60,363 nt of DNA from Oscillospiraceae bacterium (GTDB lineage: Bacteria > Bacillota > Clostridia > Oscillospirales > CAG-272): positions 1 through 60,363 of the forward strand of contig SVSH01000013.1 in assembly GCA_015064395.1 (NCBI GenBank), read 5' to 3'. This document shows, one piece after another, positions 24,494 through 33,008 of this stretch; the first letter of the stretch is position 1, and each line of letters begins with the position of its first letter. Both the position numbers and the translations under genes were made by a program. Below the pieces are notes generated by a model that saw nothing but the letters and a program-made list of their open reading frames with translations, made no database searches and was not told the origin of the DNA.

Positions 24494-26050
24494 TCATTCC
24501 TCATTACCGGCGATCCAACCGTTGACCTTCCTGATGTTCTCTTCCACGTTGTCCTCGAACTGTGCCCATTTACCGGCAATATCGGCAGAGCCTGTGCCCG
24601 TCAGACGGAGCAGGCCATCGCCGCCGTGCAAGCCGGAGGCACCGGAGCCGGAATCATAGTACTGGCCGGGGTCATAGGAGCGGTGAGCAAAGATGACCTG
24701 AAGCATTCTCTTGGAATCCTCATCCTTTGCCGCGCGGTTAAGCAGAATGGTCTCATAGAAGGTGGGGTATACACTGTAGTAGGACTCCCAGCTCAAAGCC
24801 TCCAAAATGATGGCGCACATTTCGGGATCCGTCACGTGCTTAGGAATACCGACAGAGCTGTCATGGTGTACCCAAACCAAGGAAGAGTAGTCGTCCTGGT
24901 CCTCATCGAGCATGGGGTGAGGAAGGATGCCGTACAGGTCAGGCATATTCTTGAGCTTGGTGGTGGTATCCTTGACCAAGCTGCTGTAGAACAAAGAGTT
25001 GCTCTCCGAGAACAAGTGCTCTCCCTCCTCCAGCAAAGCCTTGTCTGCCTCCAGGTTGAAGTAGTAGTCCGCATACATGAAATCCAGGAAAATATCCTGC
25101 ATGACAGTAATGGAATCATCCTCGCCGAAATCGTATTCAACGTAGCCGAAGTTATCAATGTGAGCGAACTTATAGCCAAAGGCGTTGAACAGATAGTAAA
25201 CAGGGTCATCGCCGCCAAAGCAGCCCCAAACATCATCGGTCGAGTTCATCTCGTCGTCACCGTCGTTAGAGTGTGCTACCATCTCGCAAGCGAGTTGCAT
25301 CTGTTCGATGGTCCACTCGTCGTTATCAACCAAGTCAAAGAAATTGGGCAGCTCCTCGTAGTCCTTTGCCATCGTCTGGTTGAAGTACAGCGTCGCCGTA
25401 GCACCCTTGTCGCGCAGCAGCATTTCAGTGGAGGCTACATACAGATGGGAACCCAGCGTAAAGGATTTGATCGAATCCTGTACCCACCAAGGCTGATCCG
25501 TGTGCAGGATGGTATCCTTGTAGGTGTTCATATCCAGATACAGCTCTTCCTGGATCAAGGTAAAGATGTCCAGCGTACGCAGCGTGATCAGCTGGAACTC
25601 GTTGGCCGACGTGCTGGCATTGGTCGTCACGCGGTTGACAAAGCCGGGATTGCCCTCGATCGAAACGTATTCCTTGGAAATGTCGACGCCAAACTGCTGT
25701 TCCACCCATGCATTACGACGGAAGACTGCAGAAGCCAACATATCGCCATCTTCTTCGTCAACGTGTCCCTCTTCCCACGGGATCCAGGACTGACCGGCAG
25801 AATCCTGATTGCCGCAAGCCCATTCCAAAATGTGGTACGGCGTCTTCTCACCGCCGACCTCATAGTTCACATCCGGAACGTCCAGCGGGATGCGCTCTTC
25901 TTCCTCGGGCGTGGTGCCGGGTGTGGTGCCCGGATTGGTACCGGGATTGTTACCGGACGTAGGATCGCCGCAGGAGACAAGGCTCAGCATTGTCACTGTT
26001 GCGGTCAGCACCAGCAGCACTGCCACAAGCAGAGTCAAAATTTTTCTCAT
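24494..26050 (-). CDS. Solute-binding-like lipoprotein 3 of 4
   Basis: Lipoprotein of 518 residues, lipobox SLVSC (Cys27) followed by a GTNPGTTPGTTP linker, then the shared binding domain. Very close to copy 2 in sequence and in length. The family segments NAWVEQQFGVDISKEY, DILDM-like helices, QPWWVQDSIKSFTLGSHLY and AALSWESYY-type patterns recur. Gene start ATG 26050 after AGGAGGTACTT. Own promoter at 26110 and terminator at 24431. Codon use is biased toward C- or G-ending codons, suggesting good expression. Ligand unknown. Confidence 0.85.
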   Translation of the reverse strand: MRKILTLLVAVLLVLTATVTMLSLVSCGDPTSGNNPGTNPGTTPGTTPEEEERIPLDVPDVNYEVGGEKTPYHILEWACGNQDSAGQSWIPWEEGHVDEEDGDMLASAVFRRNAWVEQQFGVDISKEYVSIEGNPGFVNRVTTNASTSANEFQLITLRTLDIFTLIQEELYLDMNTYKDTILHTDQPWWVQDSIKSFTLGSHLYVASTEMLLRDKGATATLYFNQTMAKDYEELPNFFDLVDNDEWTIEQMQLACEMVAHSNDGDDEMNSTDDVWGCFGGDDPVYYLFNAFGYKFAHIDNFGYVEYDFGEDDSITVMQDIFLDFMYADYYFNLEADKALLEEGEHLFSESNSLFYSSLVKDTTTKLKNMPDLYGILPHPMLDEDQDDYSSLVWVHHDSSVGIPKHVTDPEMCAIILEALSWESYYSVYPTFYETILLNRAAKDEDSKRMLQVIFAHRSYDPGQYYDSGSGASGLHGGDGLLRLTGTGSADIAGKWAQFEDNVEENIRKVNGWIAGNEE

Positions 26051-26109
26051 AAGTACCTCCTGAATATTGTTATACGGTCTTATACCAAAACGCATAACTA
26101 TGTATTGTA

Positions 26110-26138
26110 AGTGTACCATATTTCCCCTGCTTTGTCAA
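26110..26138 (-). promoter_or_regulatory. Promoter of solute-binding gene 3
   Basis: On the minus strand TTGACA (26133-26138), 17-base spacer, TACACT (26110-26115). Confidence 0.75.
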
Positions 26139-26176
26139 GCGGATTTTCCCTTCCCTTGCATTATTGTCCTTTTGCA

Positions 26177-26208
26177 CAAAAAACAGCGGCAGTCGCTGAC
26201 TGCCGCTG
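26177..26208 (-). terminator. Terminator of solute-binding gene 4
   Basis: CAGCGGCAGTC / GACTGCCGCTG hairpin, sharing the GCGGCAGTC stem with the terminator at 24431. Confidence 0.85.
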
Positions 26209-26239
26209 CCTCTGTTTTGGTTAATCTTTTGTCGTCGGA

Positions 26240-27805
26240 TCAATTCTCGTTGCCGGCCACCCAGTTGTTGACCTGCCTGATATTGTCCTCTACCAAGGGC
26301 TTAAATCCTGCCCACATACCGGCAATGTCCGCAGAACCCTTGTGAGCCAGACGGAGGAGACCGTCATCGTGATGTAAGCCGGAAGCAGTCGCACCGGTAT
26401 CGTAGTACTGACCGGGATCGTAAGAACGCGAGCCGAAGATCAGCTGCAGCATTCTCTTGGACTCCTCATCCTTGGCTGCGCGGTTAAGCAGGATGGTGTC
26501 GTAGAAGACAGGATATACGCTGTAGTAGGATTCCCAGCTCAACGCCTCCAAAATAATAGCACACATTTCAGAGTCTTTCACGTGAAGCGGAATGCCGATC
26601 ACACTATCATGGTGTACCCATACCAACGAGGAATAGTTTTCCTGGTTGTCGTCCAGCATGGGATGCGGCAGGATGCCATACATATCCTTCATATGCTTAA
26701 GGACCGTGCTAGTATCCTTTACCATACCGCTCTTGAACAGCGCTTGGCCATCGACGAAGGGATCTTGATTTTCGTCCAAAATATCCAATCCATTCACACC
26801 TTCGTTAAGATACCAATCCGCAAACATAAATTCCTCAAAAATACGTTGCATGGTTACAATGCTGTCATTGTCGTCATCGCCATAATCATATTCGATATAG
26901 CCAAATTGATCGACATGGGCGAATTTGAATCCCATTGAATTAAAAAGGTAGTACGTAGGATCATCGCCACCGAAGCAACCCCAGATATCCTGATTGGAAT
27001 TCATTTCCTGGTCACCGTCAGCAGAGGATGCAACGAGCTCACAGGATTCCAACATAATCTCAAAGGTCCACTCCCCATTTTCCGCCAGCATAAAGAAATC
27101 CGGGAGAACATCGGCATAATCCTCAGCTATAGACTGATTGAAATACAATGCCGCCGTAGAGCCCTTATCACGCAGTAGCATCTCGGTAGATGCCACATAC
27201 AAGTGCGAGCCCAGAGTAAAGGACTTGACCGAGTCCTGGACCCACCAGGGCTGATCGGTATGCAAGATCGTACCGGCATACTGGTTCATATCCAGATACA
27301 TTCCCTGCTGAATCAAAGCGAAAATATCGTAGGTGCGCAATGTCATCAGCTGAAATTCGTTGCCCGATGAGTTGGCATTATTGATGACACGCTGGGAGAA
27401 GGAGGGATCACGGTCCAAGGACACGTGCTCGGTGGTAATATCGACACCAAACTCCTGCTCAACCCAAGCATTACGACGGAACACGGCACCACTGAGCATG
27501 TCGCCGTCTTCCTCTTCAACGTGGCCTTCCTCCCAAGGGAGCCAATGCTGGCCGGGTGTGTTTTGATCGCCTACGGTCCACTGCAAGATGTTAAAATTCG
27601 TCTTGCCTTCACTCGTCTCATAGTTTTTATCGGGAAGGTCCAGCGGAATACGCTCCTCCTCGGGAAGTGTATTCGTCCCACCCGGAGTTTGACCGTTGTC
27701 CTTATTTCCGGACATACCGTTGGAACAGGAAATGAGTCCCAACATCGTACACAGTGCCGTCAACGCAATCAGGGCGGCTAAGATCAATGTCAAATAGCGT
27801 TTCAT
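26240..27805 (-). CDS. Solute-binding-like lipoprotein 4 of 4
   Basis: Lipoprotein of 521 residues, lipobox GLISC (Cys27), linker with GGTNTLPEEE, then the same binding domain as copies 1-3 with NAWVEQEFGVDITTEH, QPWWVQDSVKSFTLGSHLY, MLLRDKGSTAALYFNQ and YDPGQYYDTG. Some codons differ in style from copies 2 and 3 (more A/T-ending), which suggests older divergence. The ATG at 27805 has AAGGAG 8 bases upstream. Own promoter at 27874 with a 16-base spacer. Ligand unknown and no transporter membrane genes adjacent. Confidence 0.85.
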   Translation of the reverse strand: MKRYLTLILAALIALTALCTMLGLISCSNGMSGNKDNGQTPGGTNTLPEEERIPLDLPDKNYETSEGKTNFNILQWTVGDQNTPGQHWLPWEEGHVEEEDGDMLSGAVFRRNAWVEQEFGVDITTEHVSLDRDPSFSQRVINNANSSGNEFQLMTLRTYDIFALIQQGMYLDMNQYAGTILHTDQPWWVQDSVKSFTLGSHLYVASTEMLLRDKGSTAALYFNQSIAEDYADVLPDFFMLAENGEWTFEIMLESCELVASSADGDQEMNSNQDIWGCFGGDDPTYYLFNSMGFKFAHVDQFGYIEYDYGDDDNDSIVTMQRIFEEFMFADWYLNEGVNGLDILDENQDPFVDGQALFKSGMVKDTSTVLKHMKDMYGILPHPMLDDNQENYSSLVWVHHDSVIGIPLHVKDSEMCAIILEALSWESYYSVYPVFYDTILLNRAAKDEESKRMLQLIFGSRSYDPGQYYDTGATASGLHHDDGLLRLAHKGSADIAGMWAGFKPLVEDNIRQVNNWVAGNEN

Positions 27806-27873
27806 AAGGTTCACTCCTTGTATTCGATTCAGCTTGATAAAATACTTTTCTCAAGGCAAAAGATACCAAGTAC

Positions 27874-27901
27874 ATTATAGCACATGTACCAACAATGTCA
27901 A
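27874..27901 (-). promoter_or_regulatory. Promoter of solute-binding gene 4
   Basis: On the minus strand TTGACA (27896-27901), 16-base spacer, TATAAT (27874-27879). Confidence 0.8.
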
Positions 27902-27987
27902 GAGGGAGCATATGTATTTTATCAATTTTACCGAAAATCAAGGGGTAGATTTGTGCTTTTCGCGCGCACACCCTTGGAAAAATCACG

Positions 27988-28668
27988 TCATCCCATCGCG
28001 CGGCGCAGCTTTTCCAGCGCTCCCTTTTCCAGTCGGCTGACATAGGAGCGTGAGATACCCAACAGTCCCGCGACCTCCCGTTGCGCCATAGGCGCGCGTC
28101 CGTCCAGGCCGTAGCGCAGTCGAATGATCTGTTGCTCCCGCTCCTCCAGCACCTGTCCCACCAGCTGTACGGCCCGCCGACTGCAAAGCAGCGTGTCTAC
28201 CTCCTCCGTCATATTCTCGTCGCTGGCGATCACGTCCATGTAGGTCAACGGATTGCCTTCCCTATCTACGTCAATGGTATCGTACATGGAGATCTCTGCA
28301 CTTTGATGCTTGAGATGGCGAAAATACATTAAGATCTCATTTTGCACGCACTTGGCGCCGTAGGTCGCAAATTTCGTTCCATTCTCCACGCGAAAGGTAT
28401 CCACCGCCTTGATCAGTCCAATCGACCCGACCGACACCAGGTCCTCCTGGTTGCGGCAGGTGCCGTAATACTTGCGAACGATGTGCGAGACCAGGCGCAG
28501 GTTGTGCAGGATGAGCTTCTGTCTCGCCTCCTCATCACCCTTGGCAACTGCCAAAAACAATTCCCTCTCCTCCTCTCCCGAAAGAGGAGGCGGGAACTGA
28601 GAGGGTGTTCCGATCCCTAACGATATATGAAAAAAGCGAGTCAGCAGAGCAATCAGCGCGGCAAGCAT
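27988..28668 (-). CDS. sigK: RNA polymerase sporulation sigma factor SigK
   Basis: Late mother-cell sigma factor of 227 residues. It starts with a hydrophobic stretch (LAALIALLTRFFHIS) like the pro-sequence and N-terminal helix of SigK, followed by FPPPLSGEEE, then region 2 (HNLRLVSHIVRKYY, EDLVSVGSIGLIKAVDTF, TKFATYGAKCVQNEILMYFR) and region 4 (QREVAGLLGISRSYVSRLEKGAL). The order and the FPPPLS segment favour SigK over SigE. The ATG has AGGAGG 8 bases upstream. The gene is in one piece, with no skin-type element. It stands alone, apart from spoIIGA or other sigma genes. Confidence 0.92.
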   Translation of the reverse strand: MLAALIALLTRFFHISLGIGTPSQFPPPLSGEEERELFLAVAKGDEEARQKLILHNLRLVSHIVRKYYGTCRNQEDLVSVGSIGLIKAVDTFRVENGTKFATYGAKCVQNEILMYFRHLKHQSAEISMYDTIDVDREGNPLTYMDVIASDENMTEEVDTLLCSRRAVQLVGQVLEEREQQIIRLRYGLDGRAPMAQREVAGLLGISRSYVSRLEKGALEKLRRAMG

Positions 28669-28700
28669 GGTCCTATCCTCCTTGTTTTGCATGATGCTCC

Positions 28701-28722
28701 ATCTTATGACGGTGAGGGAGGA
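28701..28722 (-). promoter_or_regulatory. Possible SigE-type promoter of sigK
   Basis: On the minus strand CATAAGAT (28701-28708) resembles a SigE -10 box with AAAAAT about 14 bases upstream. Weak match; SigE control of sigK is known from Bacillus. Confidence 0.25.
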
Positions 28723-28778
28723 TTTTTGCCTGTCCGTCTCCACTTACAAGATTTTTTCGAAAATTGGCACGCATATCC

Positions 28779-28807
28779 TTGTCAAACTACAGCGCCTCGT
28801 GTATAAT
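28779..28807 (+). promoter_or_regulatory. Promoter of the HAD phosphatase gene
   Basis: TTGTCA (28779-28784), 17-base spacer, TATAAT (28802-28807). Confidence 0.7.
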
Positions 28808-28836
28808 ATAGGCATACTATTGGAAGGATCTCCGCT

Positions 28837-29604
28837 ATGAAATATTTGATTTTTTTGGATATTGACGGCACCCTGCTTTCGCGCGGCGGTGTCCCTCAAC
28901 GTACCATCTCGGCCATTCAAAAGGCAATCGAGCAAGGCAATCTGGTGTTCATCAACACCGGCCGTTCCAAGGGCAATATTCCCTTTTCACATCTGTCAGA
29001 TGTTCCACTGACGGGCATCGTCGCGGGCCTTGGTGCCTATATTGAGGTGGAAGGACAGGTGGTTTTTTCGCACGCCATGTCAAACGAGGAAATAGCCTTT
29101 GCCATGCAGATTGCAAGCGAGATCCGTACGGGGCTTGTTCTCGAGGGCGAACAAATTCTCCTCGATTATCTCCCCGAATATATGAATCCCCACTGGAGAC
29201 AAAACCGTCCGGCGGTGGAGAGCGTAGAGGATATGGATCGCCGCTTTCCCTCCCACCGTATCAGCAAAATCAGCTTCACCAATCCCATTTCCGCGGAGGC
29301 TGCCGAAAAGTTGGGGACTCGCTTGGGTGTTATCAGCCACTCCACCTATGCCGAGATTTTCAGCAAGGGCTTAAGCAAGGCAACTGCTATGGATTTTCTC
29401 AAGCGCCGCTTTGCCATTGCTGACGACCACGTCATCGCTATGGGCGACAGTCACAACGACGTGGAAATGCTGCGCGCCGCCGGAATTGCTGTCGTAATGG
29501 GCGACGGAAATCCCGACGTCAAGCTGCTTGCCGATTTCATTTCCATTCCTTCCCACGAGGGCGGCGTCGGTCAGGCGCTGGAGGTTTTAGTGCTTCAACC
29601 ATAA
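28837..29604 (+). CDS. HAD-superfamily hydrolase, Cof type
   Basis: Cytoplasmic phosphatase of 255 residues of the Cof (IIB) subfamily. Motif I is FLDIDGTLL with the nucleophile Asp8 and acid Asp10; motif II is the NTGRS segment near 47; motif III/IV is KATAMDFL near 183 with MGDSHNDVEMLRAAGIAVVMG near 204, the metal-binding pair. Such enzymes act on small sugar phosphates or nucleotides; the natural substrate is not predictable. The gene has its own promoter and ends at the terminator shared with sigF. Confidence 0.9.
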   Translation: MKYLIFLDIDGTLLSRGGVPQRTISAIQKAIEQGNLVFINTGRSKGNIPFSHLSDVPLTGIVAGLGAYIEVEGQVVFSHAMSNEEIAFAMQIASEIRTGLVLEGEQILLDYLPEYMNPHWRQNRPAVESVEDMDRRFPSHRISKISFTNPISAEAAEKLGTRLGVISHSTYAEIFSKGLSKATAMDFLKRRFAIADDHVIAMGDSHNDVEMLRAAGIAVVMGDGNPDVKLLADFISIPSHEGGVGQALEVLVLQP

Positions 29605-29607
29605 CGC

Positions 29608-29640
29608 AAAACGAGGGACAATGTCGTTGTCCCTCGTTTT
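29608..29640. terminator. Bidirectional terminator
   Basis: AAAACGAGGGACAA / TTGTCCCTCGTTTT perfect 14-bp stem between the convergent HAD and sigF genes. Confidence 0.9.
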
Positions 29641-30436
29641 ATGATGTCAATTCCTCTCGCAGGTACGCCACGATCTTTTTTTCCTCACGCGAGACCTTGA
29701 CTTGTGTCAATCCCAGCTGTTCAGCCACCTGCTGTTGGGTGCGATTGCGGTAATAGCGGAGCAGAATGATGCGTTGCCACAGGGGTTGCATACGGGAAAT
29801 GGCCTGCGACAGGGCCAGGCGGTCCTGCATTCGCTCCAATTCCGCCGCGCTGTCCTCGTCGGGCAATACGGCGTCGTAGGTCTGGGGCGACCCACTCCCT
29901 TCCCCACCCGGCAGTGGGTCGTACAGGGAGCGCACGGGAGAGATAGCGTCCAAGGCCATCGCGGCCTCCTCTGCCTCCACGCCGCACCGCTCGGCCAACT
30001 CCCGCACCGAGGGCTCGCGCGCCTCTGCCGCTATGATCTCACTTCTCATCCGCATAAGCTGTGCCCCCAGCTTTTTGTAGCTGCGGCTGACCTTGATCAT
30101 GCCGTCGTCCCGCAAATGCCGGCGGATCTCGCCCACGATCAAGGGCACGGCGTAGGTAGAAAAGGCAGTTCCTCTCTCCAGGGCAAAGCTGCGAACGGCC
30201 TTGATCATGCCAATGGTTCCGATCTGGATCAGATCCTCCAGCTCTGTCCCCCGCCCGCAAAAGCGTTGAGCCAGCGAGCGCACCAGCCCCGCGTTTTCGA
30301 TCACCAGCGCCTCCATAGCTCCATCATCGCCCTCTTGTGCCAAAGCAATCAAAGAACGATTACGCTCGCCGCGTGCTACGTCCACCTCTGCGCAGGGGGT
30401 CGCCCCTTGCTCCACTTGCCTTTCGTTTTGTGTCAT
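29639..30436 (-). CDS. sigF: RNA polymerase sporulation sigma factor SigF
   Basis: First forespore sigma factor, 265 residues, held inactive by SpoIIAB. Region 2 is seen in IENAGLVRSLAQRFCGRGTE followed by EDLIQIGTIGMIKAVRSF, region 3 in EPSVRELAERCGVEAEE, and region 4 in RIILLRYYRNRTQQQVAEQLG. The acidic linker between regions 3 and 4 is longer than usual (GEGSGSPQTYDAVLPDEDS). It is the third gene of the spoIIA operon, 33 bases after spoIIAB, which fixes its identity against SigG. Confidence 0.95.
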   Translation of the reverse strand: MTQNERQVEQGATPCAEVDVARGERNRSLIALAQEGDDGAMEALVIENAGLVRSLAQRFCGRGTELEDLIQIGTIGMIKAVRSFALERGTAFSTYAVPLIVGEIRRHLRDDGMIKVSRSYKKLGAQLMRMRSEIIAAEAREPSVRELAERCGVEAEEAAMALDAISPVRSLYDPLPGGEGSGSPQTYDAVLPDEDSAAELERMQDRLALSQAISRMQPLWQRIILLRYYRNRTQQQVAEQLGLTQVKVSREEKKIVAYLREELTS

Positions 30437-30469
30437 GTGAATATCGCCTCCCTTGGCGCGTGTGCGCGT

Positions 30470-30952
30470 TTATGTATAACGGGAGCGCTGACGAAGGCGC
30501 TTGGTCAAGGTGACCGAGGTCCCCTTTCCGGGTCTCGATACGATCCGCAGTCCGTCGCAGAAGTTTTCCATCACGGTAAAGCCCATACCACTGCGTTCCC
30601 CCTCGGCATCCGTTGTATACAAGGGCTCTTTCGCCCTTTGGATATCCTCGATGCCACAGCCACGGTCCTTGATCTCGACCTTGATGACCGCTTCTTCAAA
30701 AAGTTGTACCCGAATGCGGATCTCTCCGATCGTTTCCCGATAGGCGTGAACGATACAGTTGGTCACTGCCTCGCTGACGGCACATTTGATGTCCGCCAAT
30801 TCGGTAGCACTTGGATCGGCCTGTACGCAAAAGGCCGCGACCGCCGCCCGCGCCATACCCTCATTGACCGACAGCGAGGGCATGGCAATCTTCATTTCGT
30901 TGCAAAGACGCAGTCCTGCGCGTCCGCAATCTCCGACGCTATAGCTTGCCAT
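30470..30952 (-). CDS. spoIIAB: Anti-sigma F factor SpoIIAB
   Basis: Serine protein kinase and anti-sigma factor of the GHKL fold; it binds SigF or phosphorylates SpoIIAA depending on nucleotide. Motifs: SEAVTNCIVHAY (N box), KDRGCGIEDI (G1), and RSGMGFTVMENF (G2). The start with a clear ribosome site (AAAGGAAG) at 30952 adds 19 residues before the MKIAMPSL segment where the Bacillus protein begins; a second start there lacks a site. The short extension is unusual but could be real. Confidence 0.95.
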   Translation of the reverse strand: MASYSVGDCGRAGLRLCNEMKIAMPSLSVNEGMARAAVAAFCVQADPSATELADIKCAVSEAVTNCIVHAYRETIGEIRIRVQLFEEAVIKVEIKDRGCGIEDIQRAKEPLYTTDAEGERSGMGFTVMENFCDGLRIVSRPGKGTSVTLTKRLRQRSRYT

Positions 30953-30967
30953 ATTATCTTCCTTTCT

Positions 30968-31300
30968 TCATCCTTGTGTTGTTTCGATTTTAAGCATACG
31001 CTCCATACCCGCCAGGCGCACGATGCGAAGCACGGCCGGCGTGGGTGACAGCAACGTCATCTCGCCTCCCATACGCTTGATCAGGGCGTATCTCCCCATG
31101 AGCAGTCCTAAGCCGGAGCTGTCCATGAAGTCGATGCCGGACACGTCCAGGCGCAAAAGGCGCGGGCGATGCCTGCACAGCGCCTCGTCCAGCGTCCTCC
31201 GGACAGACAGTGCGCTGTGGTGATCGATCTCCCCCCTGAGTATTGCCAGCATCACGCCCCCCTCGACCCGGATCGACACCTGTTCCTTGGTTTTTATCAT
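30968..31300 (-). CDS. spoIIAA: Anti-sigma F factor antagonist SpoIIAA
   Basis: STAS-domain protein of 110 residues that, when unphosphorylated, releases SigF from SpoIIAB. The phosphorylation site is the serine in DFMDSSGLGLLMGR near residue 57. The ATG at 31300 has GAGGAGG 7 bases upstream; longer in-frame starts near 31396 are not supported. First gene of the spoIIA operon. I could not find a convincing SigH promoter upstream. Confidence 0.94.
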   Translation of the reverse strand: MIKTKEQVSIRVEGGVMLAILRGEIDHHSALSVRRTLDEALCRHRPRLLRLDVSGIDFMDSSGLGLLMGRYALIKRMGGEMTLLSPTPAVLRIVRLAGMERMLKIETTQG

Positions 31301-31413
31301 CCGTTTTCCTCCTCTCTTGATCTTGTCCGCCCTCATTGTAGCATCCCCCAAAGGCAAAACTTGTCGCAATATGCCTCGCTCCTTCATTTTTTCCAAAATA
31401 TTTTTCTCCCCTC

Positions 31414-31442
31414 TTGCGATATTCCGCGGAATGTGTTACAAT
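31414..31442 (+). promoter_or_regulatory. Promoter of the leucine-rich-repeat gene
   Basis: TTGCGA (31414-31419), 17-base spacer, TACAAT (31437-31442). Confidence 0.6.
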
Positions 31443-31478
31443 ATAAGGTAACATTCATTCTATTCGGGAGATACCGTA

Positions 31479-32921
31479 ATGAAACATTTCACACCGCGCC
31501 GTCTGGCCGCGGCCGCAGGCGCCTTTTTGCTGATCGCCTCCTTGGCAGGCTGTCGCAACACGGGACGCGATCCCGCGCCAACCCCGCTCCAGCCGGAATA
31601 CCATACCCCAAATAAGCTTCCCTCGTATACGCTGACCGAGGACACGACCGATTACCGCGAGCTTGCGCTGGCTGTCTTTGAGAAAATGGAAGCCGCCCCC
31701 GCCGAGTCTTTCCAGTACGATGTAACCGAGGCTGGCGGCATTCGTCTGACCGCCTACACCGGCAAGGGCGGTGCAGTCATACTGCCCGATGCCATTGAGG
31801 GAAAGCCCGTCACGACGCTGGGCCAGGGGTTGTTCCGTGACAGCGAGATCATCACCGCCCTGTCCATCCCCGAAAGCGTTACCAACATTGAGACAGACCT
31901 TCTGACCGGTTGCCGCACCATCAAGGTGCTGCGCACACCGCAGCTGGGTCCTACCCGCGAGGCTGACGGCTACCTTGCCTATTTCTTCGGCGCCGACACG
32001 CCCAAGGGTATGGGGTTCAAGGTGCCCTCCGCGCTGGACACCATCATCCTGACCGATTCTGCGACGGCTCTTTCTGACGAGGCGTTTCTGGATTGCTCTC
32101 GCCTTCGCATGGTACTGCTCCCCGACACGCTGACGTCTATCGGTGATTTTGCCTTTTTTGGTTGCTCCCAGCTACACTTTGTTCCCCTTCCCGCCGCGCT
32201 GAAGACGGTCGGCCGCTATGCCTTTGCCAACTGCACCTCGCTCGTTCAAATGCATATCGGTACCAATGTATCCACCATCGGTCTTGGTGCTTTGATGGGA
32301 TGTCAATCCCTCCAGCAGCTCTCGCTTCCCTTCCTGGGAGAGGGCCGGGATGCCAAAATGTCCTCTCTCGGCCATGTCTTTGGCGCCGAGGCCTACACCC
32401 ACAACGCCGGCTACGTTCCCAAGGCGCTGTGCCGTGTCACGCTGACAGAAGGGGACGTTCCCGATTATGCCTTTTACGGCTGCAAAGGACTTGCCGAGGT
32501 GATCCTTCCTGCGACCTGCGAGCGTATCGGTATTCGCGCTTTCTATGGCTGTGAAAACCTACGCGGCATCACCTTCCCCGATTCGCTTCGCTCCATCGGC
32601 GAGCTTGCCTTTGCCCACTGCACCGGCATGAGCACCGTTGTCTTCAACCAAGGCCTCTCCGACATGGGCATCCAAGCCTTCTTGGATTGCTACAATCTGA
32701 CCGAGATCACCCTGCCCGATTCCTTGACCTCACTTCCCGCCTCGGCCTTCGCCGAGTGTCGCTGTCTGACGACCCTGACGCTGGGAAAGGGCCTTACCTC
32801 CATCGGTGCGCAGGCCTTTCGCAACTGCTCCTCGCTGACGACGATCAACGGAGCAAAGCCCTCGTTGCACATCGCACAGGGAAATGAATATCTGGCTCAG
32901 CTATTAAACCAAACCGAATAA
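31479..32921 (+). CDS. BspA-type leucine-rich-repeat lipoprotein
   Basis: Surface lipoprotein of 480 residues. Signal and lipobox SLAGC (Cys25), a Pro-rich linker, then about a dozen repeats of the Treponema/BspA leucine-rich type, each near 23 residues with the pattern of IGDFAFFGCSQLHFV, then LP. Such proteins in gut Clostridia mediate contact with host or other surfaces, but a binding partner cannot be named. The repeats run from about residue 85 to 465 with an irregular segment near 285-330. No membrane anchor or cell-wall sorting signal is present beyond the lipid. Single-gene unit with terminator at 32925. Confidence 0.9.
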   Translation: MKHFTPRRLAAAAGAFLLIASLAGCRNTGRDPAPTPLQPEYHTPNKLPSYTLTEDTTDYRELALAVFEKMEAAPAESFQYDVTEAGGIRLTAYTGKGGAVILPDAIEGKPVTTLGQGLFRDSEIITALSIPESVTNIETDLLTGCRTIKVLRTPQLGPTREADGYLAYFFGADTPKGMGFKVPSALDTIILTDSATALSDEAFLDCSRLRMVLLPDTLTSIGDFAFFGCSQLHFVPLPAALKTVGRYAFANCTSLVQMHIGTNVSTIGLGALMGCQSLQQLSLPFLGEGRDAKMSSLGHVFGAEAYTHNAGYVPKALCRVTLTEGDVPDYAFYGCKGLAEVILPATCERIGIRAFYGCENLRGITFPDSLRSIGELAFAHCTGMSTVVFNQGLSDMGIQAFLDCYNLTEITLPDSLTSLPASAFAECRCLTTLTLGKGLTSIGAQAFRNCSSLTTINGAKPSLHIAQGNEYLAQLLNQTE

Positions 32922-32924
32922 ACA

Positions 32925-32959
32925 AAAAATGCTTTTCGCGCAAGGCGAAAAGCATTTTT
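32925..32959 (+). terminator. Terminator of the leucine-rich-repeat gene
   Basis: AAAAATGCTTTTCGC / GCGAAAAGCATTTTT perfect 15-bp stem. Confidence 0.9.
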
Positions 32960-32967
32960 GATCAAAG

Positions 32968-33005
32968 AAAAACAGCAACGAACCCCATGGTCCGTTGCTG
33001 TTTTA
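32968..33005 (-). terminator. Terminator of the carboxypeptidase gene
   Basis: ACAGCAACG / CGTTGCTGT hairpin with A/T flanks, located right after the gene end. Confidence 0.8.
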
Positions 33006-33008
33006 TCG

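Noticed and set aside
24275-26110. Plus-strand open frame of 611 codons opposite solute-binding gene 3
   Set aside because: It mirrors the codon structure of the minus-strand gene, crosses its promoter and terminator, and has no family signature.
29702-31048. Plus-strand open frame of 448 codons across sigF and spoIIAB
   Set aside because: Antisense to two recognised sporulation genes; composition-driven.
31301-31413. SigH promoter for spoIIA
   Set aside because: Expected from Bacillus, but I could not find an AGGA-type -35 with GAAT at the right spacing.
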